A stretch of 64,000 nt of DNA, taken from Neobacillus piezotolerans. GTDB taxonomy: Bacteria > Bacillota > Bacilli > Bacillales > Cytobacillaceae. The notes under the pieces were generated by a model that worked only from the letters and a program-made list of their open reading frames with translations, did not search any database and was not told where the DNA came from. Positions 35,717 to 43,397 of this stretch are shown here, one piece after another. Positions within the stretch are counted from its first letter, which is position 1. The number at the start of each line of letters is the position of its first letter. Location of the stretch: positions 62,001-126,000 of the forward strand of contig NZ_QNQT01000008.1 in assembly GCF_003362805.1 (NCBI RefSeq), read 5' to 3'. A program made the position numbers and the translations under genes.

Positions 35717-35752
35717 AAGCCTTCTGTCCAGAAAGGGGTAGGGGGCTTTTTT
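35688..35752 (+). promoter_or_regulatory. Attenuator / SD-sequestering hairpin before the MFS gene
   Basis: AAAGCCTT (35716-35723) can pair with GGGGCTTT (35742-35749), followed by T to 35752. The 3-prime arm contains the GGGGG ribosome site of the MFS gene, so the hairpin would both terminate and hide the start. An alternative pairing of TACCCTTC (35688-35695) inside the leader frame with GAAAGGGGTA (35731-35740) would break it. A ribosome held on the leader frame could thus switch the structures. Confidence 0.6.
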
Positions 35753-37003
35753 ATGTCTGAGATAACTGGAAATGAAAAACTGGGAATGGGGGCATTGTTC
35801 CGTAACCAGGTAATTAGGACAATATTGATGTCCATGCTGTTCCTGCAAATAGGAATTTGGGTTAGGAATTACTCCATTCTGTTATTTGTAATTGAAAAGA
35901 CCGATAGTGACCCGATTGCGATATCACTTATTTCGGTTGCTGAGTTTGCGCCAATCTTTTTATTTTCCATCATAGGCGGAACATTTGCAGACCGGTGGCG
36001 GCCAAAGAAGACCATGATTTGGTGTGACATTTTAAGTGCAGTGTCTGTATTTATCGTAATGTTAACGTTATTTTTTGGCAGTTGGAAAGTGATTTTCTTT
36101 GCAACGTTGGTATCTTCAATCCTTTCACAATTTTCACAGCCGTCCGGCATGAAGTTGTTTAAACTGCATGTTCCTGCAGAACTTGTCCAGATGGGGATGT
36201 CGATGTACCAAACCCTTTTTGCTTTCTTTTTAATTTTGGGACCGGTTTTGGGTACATTCGTCTATCAGCATTTTGGTATCCTTGCTGCGATTGCCATCAT
36301 GGGGGTAGCGTTTATTTGCTCGGCTGCTGTCCTGCTAATGCTTCCGGCTGATCCGGCTTTAACCGAAGAAAAGCAGAAGACTACATTGGTAGAGGAAATG
36401 AAGGCAGGTTTCCGTTATGTTTGGAACCACAGGGCCTTAACTTTGCTTGGTGGCTGTTTTGCTGTATCAGGGCTGGCCATCGGTTTGACTCAGCCGCTTG
36501 GTGTATTCCTGATTACGGAGAGGCTTGGGCTTCCTAAAGAAGATTTACAATGGCTGATGGCTGCATTTGGAGTCGGCATGATTCTTGGTGGAGGCATAAC
36601 AGTAGCAATTGCCCGAAAGGTACAGCCGCAGGTGCTTCTTGCCATTGGGATGGCGGCAAGTGCCGTTGGTTTCATCGGAATGGGCATGTCGACAACACTC
36701 TGGCTGACACTTGCAGCACAGTGTTTTTCAGGTTTATTCATGCCATGCATTCAAATCGGAATAAACACAATGATCTTGCAAAATACAGAGGAAGCGTTTA
36801 TTGGAAGAGTGAATGGATTATTAAATCCAATTTTCATGGGGGCTACTGTACTGACCATGTCGATTGCAGGCTGGCTAAAGACACATTTATCAATCGTTTA
36901 CATTTATGAAACATCGGCGATTCTTCTCATTATTGGAATTATTGTCCTGCTGCCTTTATTGAAAAAGAATTCGGGCAGCATAGGACTTAAGGAAGGACTA
37001 TAA
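35753..37003 (+). CDS. MFS efflux transporter
   Basis: A 416-residue major facilitator with about twelve membrane helices. The loop 2-3 motif is present as GGTFADRWRPKKTM, and the RNQVIRTILMSMLFLQIG and PADPALTEEKQKTTLVEEM blocks fit the macrolide/enterobactin exporter-like branch (MFS_3). The start lies directly after the attenuator; AGGGGG within the hairpin arm is the ribosome site. The leader peptide and attenuator suggest induction by a ribosome-targeting drug, and export of such a compound is a reasonable guess, not shown. Confidence 0.88.
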   Translation: MSEITGNEKLGMGALFRNQVIRTILMSMLFLQIGIWVRNYSILLFVIEKTDSDPIAISLISVAEFAPIFLFSIIGGTFADRWRPKKTMIWCDILSAVSVFIVMLTLFFGSWKVIFFATLVSSILSQFSQPSGMKLFKLHVPAELVQMGMSMYQTLFAFFLILGPVLGTFVYQHFGILAAIAIMGVAFICSAAVLLMLPADPALTEEKQKTTLVEEMKAGFRYVWNHRALTLLGGCFAVSGLAIGLTQPLGVFLITERLGLPKEDLQWLMAAFGVGMILGGGITVAIARKVQPQVLLAIGMAASAVGFIGMGMSTTLWLTLAAQCFSGLFMPCIQIGINTMILQNTEEAFIGRVNGLLNPIFMGATVLTMSIAGWLKTHLSIVYIYETSAILLIIGIIVLLPLLKKNSGSIGLKEGL

Positions 37004-37045
37004 AATAAGGTGGCATAAGTGGAAATCAACATAGTATAGAAAAAT

Positions 37046-37074
37046 AGGCCCCTGCCGATTGGCAGGGGCTTATT
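37046..37074 (+). terminator. Bidirectional terminator
   Basis: GCCCCTGCC (37048-37056) pairs with GGCAGGGGC (37061-37069) around GATT. Ends the MFS gene; also faces the convergent small lipoprotein gene. Confidence 0.8.
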
Positions 37075-37083
37075 ACCGTAAAC

Positions 37084-37230
37084 TTATTCCTCAGAATCTT
37101 CTTCGGTTTCTTCAGTTTCAGGATCTTCTGCATCAGTATCATTATCGCTGCAACCTGTGGCAATACCCGTTAACATGAAAGCTGCCAAGAACGCTAATAG
37201 CCCTTTTTTCATTCCCTTTATATCTTTCAT
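37084..37230 (-). CDS. Small putative lipoprotein, 48 aa
   Basis: ATG 37230 follows AAGGAGG by nine bases. The product begins MKDIKGMKKGLLAFLAAFMLTG, a short signal peptide ending in a lipobox-like GIATGC, and after the cysteine continues with about 19 residues nearly all Asp, Glu or Thr. It would be a tiny acidic lipoprotein on the outer face of the membrane. Family unknown. The alanine at -3 of the lipobox is not the usual leucine, which lowers certainty of lipidation. Confidence 0.7.
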   Translation of the reverse strand: MKDIKGMKKGLLAFLAAFMLTGIATGCSDNDTDAEDPETEETEEDSEE

Positions 37231-37513
37231 TTTCCTTTGCCTCCTTAATAGTTGCGAGAATGACTTACAGGTCTATCATACATGAGAATGAACTTTAAAA
37301 CGGAGAAATTAACAATTCTTTACAATAACAGCCGCGAAATGTTAAATTCTTCACCCTGGATTAACAAAATTTACCCGATCTTCAATGATACTTGATATTA
37401 AAGAAAGGGAGGGTGACATAATTGGCTCCAAGCCATAAAACCTTTTGTGAATAGAACGGGGCAGGCAACCAGCCGGGCAAACATGAATATGCTATGAAAA
37501 AGGTGTGAACCAT

Positions 37514-38002
37514 ATGGTCCATATTGTTAAACCCGGCGAAACGCTTGCCATTATCGCGATGAACTACAGGGTCAGCCTGCGTAGTCTTCAAAAAGCCAAT
37601 CCAGGGGTGGGAGCAGTAACAGCGGGGCAGCGGATCATCATTCCCGGCCTGCCAGATCCGGCAAGCATTCCATTCCGTATTGAAATTTCTGTAAAAAGGA
37701 GGAATCTCGTACTCTTTAAAGACGGAAAACTTTTTAAAATTTATCCGATTGGGGTAGGCAAAATGCTGACTGCCACGCCTACAGGCGAGTATATCATCGT
37801 AAACAGGGAACCGAATCCCGGCGGACCGTTTGGCGTCATGTGGCTGTCATTGTCTCGGGCGGGATATGGAATCCATGGAACAAACCGGCCATCCTCGATT
37901 GGGAAAGCTGTCTCTCACGGCTGCGTTCGAATGTATAACAAAGATGTTCTCGAACTTGCTTCACTTGTCCCAAATGGAACGCGGGTCATCATTCGGAACT
38001 GA
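37514..38002 (+). CDS. L,D-transpeptidase with LysM domain (YkuD type)
   Basis: A 162-residue cell-wall enzyme. A LysM domain (residues 1-45, [19 protein letters not shown]) binds peptidoglycan; the YkuD catalytic domain carries [10 protein letters not shown] followed by SHGCVRM, whose His and Cys are the active site. Size and order match B. subtilis YkuD. There is no signal peptide, as in YkuD, where it is found in spores. ATG 37514 is chosen; a GTG three codons upstream overlaps AAAGGTG. Confidence 0.9.
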   Translation: MVHIVKPGETLAIIAMNYRVSLRSLQKANPGVGAVTAGQRIIIPGLPDPASIPFRIEISVKRRNLVLFKDGKLFKIYPIGVGKMLTATPTGEYIIVNREPNPGGPFGVMWLSLSRAGYGIHGTNRPSSIGKAVSHGCVRMYNKDVLELASLVPNGTRVIIRN

Positions 38003-38139
38003 CTCCGGTAGGATGGCCTTTCTTCTTTAAAAAATATTTTCTACATGAAAGTAACCTTTCCAGGAATAGCATCCCGCATGAACTTGGCCGGTAAACCCCA
38101 CTCCCAATTTTGGAAAAAATTGAAGGAAATACGATTCTC

Positions 38140-38147
38140 TTGTCGAA
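38140..38147 (+). promoter_or_regulatory. Candidate 0A box (TTGTCGAA)
   Basis: A perfect Spo0A-binding octamer 83 bases before the kinase start codon. An 8-mer is expected about twice by chance in a window this size on both strands, so the position is suggestive only. Confidence 0.4.
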
Positions 38148-38229
38148 TTTATAGGGGAAGGTCCTATCTATTTTGTCAAATTGGCCAACCTTCTCTATCC
38201 ATTCAATGATTTCATCGCGGGGTGCTGGT

Positions 38230-39468
38230 ATGAAGATTTACGGACGAATAACGATAGTGATCATATCATTTGGCTTGCTTTTGTTAGATAAGCTATACCA
38301 CGGGGACGATTTTTTCCGGTTCCACACACTATTCTTTCTGGCGATGGCTGTCGTAGTTGGCTGGCAATATGACCGGCTTTCCTTTTACATGAAAAAGACG
38401 AAGGAGAGTGAGGACAGTTACCGGCGTCTCGTTGAATCCTTGCCGGAAGCCGTCATCATCCACAGGAATTATCAGGTCCTCTATGTCAATGAAGCCGCGG
38501 TTAAAATGATGCGCGCAGAAAACAAGCAGCAGCTCATCGGACAAAATATTTTTAAGTGCATCGACCCCGAATATATTAACAGGGTGAAAGAAAGGATCCG
38601 CCTTGCTGAGCAGGAACGAAAACCCCTAACGGTTATGGAATACAAGATGAAGCGACTGGATGGCGATTCCTTCTTCTTCGAAGTTTCCTCGCTGGCGATA
38701 ACGTATGGGGGAAAGGATTGCCACTTATCGCTTGGAAAAGATATTACAAACCGGAAGAAGGAGACGGACCGCCTGCTTCAGAAATCGGAGAAACTCGCAC
38801 TGCTTGGCCAAATGGCGGCCGGAATTGCCCACGAAATCAGAAACCCACTCACTTCCATAAAAGGATTCATTCAACTTTTCAAAGCCGAAACGGATAAAAA
38901 GGAATATTACGATGTTGTTCTTTCCGAGCTGGATAGGATCAACAGCATTGTCAGTGAATTCCTTTTGCTTGCTAAACCAACTGCCGCGGTTTTCAGGGAA
39001 GGGAATCTCGTCCAGATCTTACATGACGTTGTCACCTTAATCAATACGCAATCCGCGATGAACAATGTGCGAATTACAACTGCTGTCGGCCCAAATATTC
39101 CGCCAATCATTTGCGAAGAGAACCAATTAAAGCAAGTTTTTATCAATCTTTTAAAAAATTCTATCGAAGCCATGCCAAATGGCGGAAATATATATATCAG
39201 TGTCCAAAAATCGCAACCGGAAGAAGTGTTTATAAAAATTGTCGATGAAGGAGTCGGTATCCCGGAGGAAAGGATGAAAACGATTGGTGAGCCATTTTAT
39301 ACTACAAAGGAAAAAGGAACTGGGCTTGGACTGATGACCTGTTTCAAAATCATTGAAGGCCACAATGGGAAGCTGATCTTCTCCAGTGAGGTAGGAGTAG
39401 GAACGACAATCATCATCCACCTGCCAGGCATGACAAGAACACACCTTAAGAAGGATATCGATGAATAG
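38230..39468 (+). CDS. PAS-domain sensor histidine kinase, sporulation-kinase type
   Basis: A 412-residue membrane kinase. Two N-terminal membrane helices (first about 55 residues) are followed by a PAS domain (about 65-185) and a HisKA domain with phospho-acceptor His201 in GIAHEIRNPLTSIKGFIQLF, nearly identical in style to KinA-KinE. The ATPase domain has NLLKNSIEAM, DEGVGIPEE and GTGLGLMTC. No response regulator gene is adjacent, so it is an orphan, probably feeding the Spo0F phosphorelay. ATG 38230 follows GGGGTG. Confidence 0.88.
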   Translation: MKIYGRITIVIISFGLLLLDKLYHGDDFFRFHTLFFLAMAVVVGWQYDRLSFYMKKTKESEDSYRRLVESLPEAVIIHRNYQVLYVNEAAVKMMRAENKQQLIGQNIFKCIDPEYINRVKERIRLAEQERKPLTVMEYKMKRLDGDSFFFEVSSLAITYGGKDCHLSLGKDITNRKKETDRLLQKSEKLALLGQMAAGIAHEIRNPLTSIKGFIQLFKAETDKKEYYDVVLSELDRINSIVSEFLLLAKPTAAVFREGNLVQILHDVVTLINTQSAMNNVRITTAVGPNIPPIICEENQLKQVFINLLKNSIEAMPNGGNIYISVQKSQPEEVFIKIVDEGVGIPEERMKTIGEPFYTTKEKGTGLGLMTCFKIIEGHNGKLIFSSEVGVGTTIIIHLPGMTRTHLKKDIDE

Positions 39469-39526
39469 TACATACCTTTTTGAATTGGCTGGGAATGCCA
39501 ATGAAAAGCTTCTAATATACAAGAAA

Positions 39527-39591
39527 CCCCTTCAGGAAACTAACCCGGGGGAGTTGGGCGGTTTCAACGGAAGGGGCTTTTTCCTATTATT
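39527..39591 (+). terminator. Terminator with long loop
   Basis: CCCCTTC (39527-39533) pairs with GAAGGGG (39570-39576), then CTTTTTCC. A second stem fits within the loop. Confidence 0.55.
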
Positions 39592-39608
39592 GACACGTTC
39601 CGCAAGTT

Positions 39609-40118
39609 TTATGCAGCGTGGTTTACGTTTCCTTTAGTTTTGAAGACTGTTTTGCGAATGAACGGAACGACCCAGCGATCAAGGCCAAAGCGGCCGGCGT
39701 TATAGCCTGCGAACAGGATAATCGCGCCAAGGAAAATATCTGTCGGATTATGGGAAATCGTTCCCGCAAGCATAAAGCTAAAGTTCATGACGAGCCCGAA
39801 GAACATAGCGGCTGTTGTCAAACATCCAAGAAGGAGGCCAAGACCTACAAGGAATTCGCCGATAGGAATCAACGTGTTAAAAATCTCTGCGTTCGGGATG
39901 GCGAATGAATTAAGGAAATCGACATACCAGCCGTATACCAAAGATCCGTCCGGTCCTTTAATGGGATTTGCGGCCGCTCCTTTCAAAAATCCAGATGCGT
40001 CGAATCCGCCTGTAAGTTTATGATAGCCTGCCGTTAACCAAGAATAACCGAGATAAAGACGAAGGACTGTAAGAATGCCTGCTGCGATTTTGTTGTTCCT
40101 TAAAAAATTGACAACCAT
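39609..40118 (-). CDS. DoxX family membrane protein
   Basis: A 169-residue protein with four membrane helices and the DoxX opening RLYLGYSWLTAGYHKLTGGFDASGFLKGA, then NTLIPIGEFLVGLGLLLG and a C-terminal GYNAGRFGLDRWV. AAGGAGTG precedes the ATG. DoxX proteins relate to thiosulfate:quinone oxidoreductase small subunits and to redox stress membrane complexes; the role here is unknown. Confidence 0.9.
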   Translation of the reverse strand: MVVNFLRNNKIAAGILTVLRLYLGYSWLTAGYHKLTGGFDASGFLKGAAANPIKGPDGSLVYGWYVDFLNSFAIPNAEIFNTLIPIGEFLVGLGLLLGCLTTAAMFFGLVMNFSFMLAGTISHNPTDIFLGAIILFAGYNAGRFGLDRWVVPFIRKTVFKTKGNVNHAA

Positions 40119-40316
40119 TTTATTTCACTCCTTAAAGGTTAATTACTGTTTCTATGGTTAGAATATATCATTTATTTTTCCGCTTGTGCGAATTATGTTC
40201 AGCATTTCACAATTCTGTAAAAATGGTTTGAACAAATTATGACTAGTGATAAAGAGCTATTGCGAGTAAAGCTTAAAAGCCAAAAAACCTGTATAAGGGG
40301 CTACAGAGAAGAGGCA

Positions 40317-40344
40317 TTAAAAAAGGCAACCGGGATGGGTTACC
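40317..40344 (-). terminator. Rho-independent terminator (minus)
   Basis: GGCAACC (40325-40331) pairs with GGTTACC (40338-40344) with one mismatch; six T follow on the minus strand. Confidence 0.7.
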
Positions 40345-40353
40345 TCATTAAAT

Positions 40354-41703
40354 TCAGGAATTGATGGAGGATCTCATTTGTATCATATTGTTAGGCGAAT
40401 AGTCGACTATGTCTTCAATGACCTGGCCATCCGTGTTGCCAAGGCTGATACCGAGCAGCCTGGCGAACGTTGGCCCCTCGTCAACAAGCCTCATAGAAGG
40501 GATGCGAACACCTTCGAGTATGCCCTTTCCCTTCGCAAAGAAGACGGTACTGTACTTTTCCTTGAGAGGGGAGTATCCATGGCAGGCAAATGAAAAGTTC
40601 CTTTTCGCAACGGCTTCCTCGGTAATATCCTCAATGAATGTTCCTTCATGGCTATCCTCGAAATAGAATCCCCTCAAGGCCTCAAGCATGAAGATTGCAC
40701 TGCCATCAGCGCCGAATCGGTCAGCTTCCATACCGGTATAGGCCGTTTCAATCCCGTTCCGTTTATCGGTTATCAGCATGTCAATAAGGCGTTCCAATGT
40801 TTTCTTTGTTTCATGATCTTTAGGGTTTTTCAGGTAAAGATACGCCGAGCCGTCACAGCTTTTGCAAAACGCTTTCCAGCTGTTGATTTTCCCTTTTTTA
40901 TCTGTTTTAATCAATCCATTTTCTTTTAATAGCACATTCATTTTTAGCGCTTTAGAGACGTCCAAGGCGCTGTGGTCCCCAAGAATAGCGATGGTCGAGG
41001 AATCCGCCAGGCCCGAATCCCTGATTGCCCCCAATATCCTTCCTAGCCTTTTGTCATGCCGTTTAAGAGCCGCGTTTGCTTCATTGGATGAAAAACCGTG
41101 GTGGTGGCGCTGCGAGTCAAGGTCAACAAAATGGACAAGCATCAAACCGGGCTTTTTAGCTTTAATCGTATGGACAGCGGACTCAAGGACAAAGTCATCA
41201 AGCTCCGGCTGCCGGATACCCTTGCGAATTTTCCCGAAACGGGCTTCCATTTCAATTTGAAATAGGGGGGAACCGTTAAAAAGTGAGACCATTACTTGAG
41301 TTTGCCAAGGACGGTTTGCGAAAATTTCAGGCATGTTGTAGTCAATTTTCGCGCGGGCGGTTACAGGCCAGAGGAGGGAGGCTGTCTCCATGCCTGCTTT
41401 TTTTGCTTCATCATACAGTGTTGTTCCGTTGATTGCCTGGCGATGCCAGTACCAGTCCGGCGACTGCCTTCCGGGCTGGATGAAGGTGTTGTTCACGACG
41501 CGATGCCGGTTCGGATAGTTCCCTGTAATAATTGAAGTATGGCAGGGATACGTAACAGACGGATAGATCGTTTCGACATTCGTGCAATAGGAGCTTCCAT
41601 TCATGAAGGTTTGAAAGTTAGGAAGCTTCAAAAGGGCCGGGATGTCGAGTGACGAGAGACAATCAAATGACAAAATGATCAGATGGTCGGTTAGCCTGGT
41701 CAT
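40354..41703 (-). CDS. Alkaline phosphatase-superfamily nucleotide pyrophosphatase/phosphodiesterase
   Basis: A 449-residue metal-dependent phosphodiesterase of the NPP type. Metal and nucleophile residues are visible: Asp14 in LSFDCL, nucleophile Thr51 in SVTYPCHTS, DLDSQRHHHG, ILGDHS, and a late His in CHGYSP. GGAGG precedes the ATG by five bases. No signal peptide or membrane anchor is seen, so it appears cytoplasmic, unlike animal NPPs. Probable substrates are nucleotide or phosphodiester compounds. Confidence 0.88.
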   Translation of the reverse strand: MTRLTDHLIILSFDCLSSLDIPALLKLPNFQTFMNGSSYCTNVETIYPSVTYPCHTSIITGNYPNRHRVVNNTFIQPGRQSPDWYWHRQAINGTTLYDEAKKAGMETASLLWPVTARAKIDYNMPEIFANRPWQTQVMVSLFNGSPLFQIEMEARFGKIRKGIRQPELDDFVLESAVHTIKAKKPGLMLVHFVDLDSQRHHHGFSSNEANAALKRHDKRLGRILGAIRDSGLADSSTIAILGDHSALDVSKALKMNVLLKENGLIKTDKKGKINSWKAFCKSCDGSAYLYLKNPKDHETKKTLERLIDMLITDKRNGIETAYTGMEADRFGADGSAIFMLEALRGFYFEDSHEGTFIEDITEEAVAKRNFSFACHGYSPLKEKYSTVFFAKGKGILEGVRIPSMRLVDEGPTFARLLGISLGNTDGQVIEDIVDYSPNNMIQMRSSINS

Positions 41704-41921
41704 AACAGCCTCCGTGAAAGAGTTTATGGTAGATTGGCAGAGTGGAAGGGCGGAAATACCTTAACAACTCTTGTGGCTATTAAGGACGGGTTCTTGCCTG
41801 AATTTTACCACAAGAGGTCCATGCCGGTTTATTTTTTCTTCTGGATAGGGATGGAGGATTCCCTTCCACCCGCAAAGATAGGGTAGAATGTTGATAAGAA
41901 GGAAAAGGCAAGGAGGAAATC

Positions 41922-42698
41922 ATGGCTTCAAAAGGATTCAAATACAAATTAGCAGCCGTTTTCACGCTGTTTTTATTTTTGGCCGCAGGCTGTTCCATAC
42001 AATTGAAGACCGGCGTCACCGAGACAGGGGATGTGCCTGCCGAGATTAAATCAGCCAATGGGTTATATAAAGCAAAGGTTCTAAAAAATATTGACGGGGA
42101 TACAGTTGTCATTTCGCTTAATGGGAAAGAAGAAACGGTGCGGCTCCTTTGTGTCGACACGCCCGAAACACAGTATCCCCGCCTTGGGGTACAGCCTTTT
42201 GGCCCAGAAGCATCGGATTTTGCAAAAACAATCCTCCCCAAGGGGAAAGAAATCGAGGTTGAACCGGGAATTAACTGGGGCAGGGACAAATACGGGAGGC
42301 TTCTCGCATACGTATTTGTGGACTGCAAAATGTTCAATGAGCTCCTGCTCGAAAACGGCCTGGCCAGGGTAGCTTATGTATATCCGCCCAATACAAAATA
42401 TGTTGACCGGCTTTATCAAATCCAGGACAAGGCGAAAAAGAAAGGCGCCGGCATTTGGTCGATTGAAAATTATGCAACCGAAGAGGGATTCGGTGCGGAA
42501 CTTCCCAAGAGGGAGGCGAACGGCGGGATACTTTCCAGCAAGCACGACAAATGCGAGGAAAAAATAAAAGGGAATGTAAAGTCGAAAATCTACCATACTC
42601 CTGGCGGTGCTTACTACCATTCCGATATAAAGGAAATTGTCTGGTTTTGCACGGAAAACGATGCCCGGAAGGCAGGTTACCGAAAATCGAAAAGGTAA
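41922..42698 (+). CDS. Thermonuclease-like lipoprotein (SNase domain)
   Basis: A secreted lipoprotein nuclease of 258 residues. The signal peptide ends in LAAGC with Cys24 as lipidated residue. The staphylococcal nuclease domain (about 50-160) has NIDGDTVVI, the RLLCVDTPET arginine-aspartate pair and NGLARVAYVYPP. A C-terminal segment (about 205-255: GNVKSKIYHTPGGAYYH, VWFCTENDARKAGYRKSKR) is a small cysteine-containing add-on found in YncB-like proteins. GGAGGAAATC precedes the ATG. Confidence 0.92.
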   Translation: MASKGFKYKLAAVFTLFLFLAAGCSIQLKTGVTETGDVPAEIKSANGLYKAKVLKNIDGDTVVISLNGKEETVRLLCVDTPETQYPRLGVQPFGPEASDFAKTILPKGKEIEVEPGINWGRDKYGRLLAYVFVDCKMFNELLLENGLARVAYVYPPNTKYVDRLYQIQDKAKKKGAGIWSIENYATEEGFGAELPKREANGGILSSKHDKCEEKIKGNVKSKIYHTPGGAYYHSDIKEIVWFCTENDARKAGYRKSKR

Positions 42699-42786
42699 AA
42701 TCGCTTGGTTTTCGGGGGGCTACCGTGGTTTTTTCCTTCAATACCGTGCGTCCGCTCGAAAAGGTTTAGGCAGAATATTGCCATTG

Positions 42787-42821
42787 AAAAAGGAAGCGTC
42801 CACAATGGATGCTTCCTTTTT
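42787..42821. terminator. Bidirectional terminator
   Basis: AAAAAGGAAGC (42787-42797) pairs with GCTTCCTTTTT (42811-42821); shared by the nuclease and the convergent mntR. Confidence 0.85.
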
Positions 42822-43239
42822 AAGATTCATTTTTATCCTGCAGTTCCCTTAGGCGGGCTGAAATGGATGGGTCGTCCTGTAGGAGCTGGACGAGGTCGCC
42901 GATCCTGTCGATGGCGTTCCAGCTAAGATGATGTTCAATTCCTTCAACATCTACGTAAATATTTTCATCGTCTACACCTATGAGTGTTAAAAATTGCTCA
43001 AGCAAATCATGCCGATAAACAAGGCGCTTGCCTATTTTTCGCCCCTTCGGTGTAAGAGCGAGGCCGCGGTATTTTTCATAAATAAGATATTGATCCTTAT
43101 CGAGTTTTTGGACCATTTTTGTAACAGCGGAAGGCTGGACAGACAAATTGACCGCGATATCCGAAACCCGGGCATAGCCTTTCTGTTCAATTAGCAAATA
43201 AATTTGTTCGATATAATCTTCCATGCTCGGTGTCGGCAT
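42820..43239 (-). CDS. mntR: Manganese-dependent transcriptional regulator MntR
   Basis: A DtxR-family repressor of 139 residues that senses Mn(II) and controls manganese import and export. All metal ligands of B. subtilis MntR are at the same positions: Asp8, Glu11, His77, Glu99, Glu102 and His103. The winged helix is [25 protein letters not shown]. The tail after residue 130 is shorter and different. Its promoter is at 43272-43300. No transporter gene is adjacent, so it acts in trans. Confidence 0.96.
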   Translation of the reverse strand: MPTPSMEDYIEQIYLLIEQKGYARVSDIAVNLSVQPSAVTKMVQKLDKDQYLIYEKYRGLALTPKGRKIGKRLVYRHDLLEQFLTLIGVDDENIYVDVEGIEHHLSWNAIDRIGDLVQLLQDDPSISARLRELQDKNES

Positions 43240-43271
43240 TTTCTTCCCACTTTCATCCTATACTATCTACT

Positions 43272-43300
43272 ATTATATAAGACTGCGACGAGGCTTACAA
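43272..43300 (-). promoter_or_regulatory. mntR promoter
   Basis: On the minus strand TTGTAA (43295-43300), 17-bp spacer, TATAAT (43272-43277). Confidence 0.6.
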
Positions 43301-43355
43301 GATATCGGACACGATGGTTCATTGTCCAGAGCCTCTCCGGGAGGTGGTGCGCATT

Positions 43356-43386
43356 AAAAAAACCGGGTCCCGAAATTCGGGCCCGG
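43356..43386 (-). terminator. Rho-independent terminator (minus)
   Basis: CCGGGTCCCG (43363-43372) pairs with CGGGCCCGG (43378-43386) and seven T follow on the minus strand. Ends the M6 protease gene. Confidence 0.85.
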
Positions 43387-43397
43387 CATCGTTCCAA

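Noticed and set aside
37430-37475. 10-codon leader frame (TTG 37422 region) before the L,D-transpeptidase
   Set aside because: GGGAGGGTGA is present, but no switchable hairpin or terminator follows, so a leader role is unsupported.
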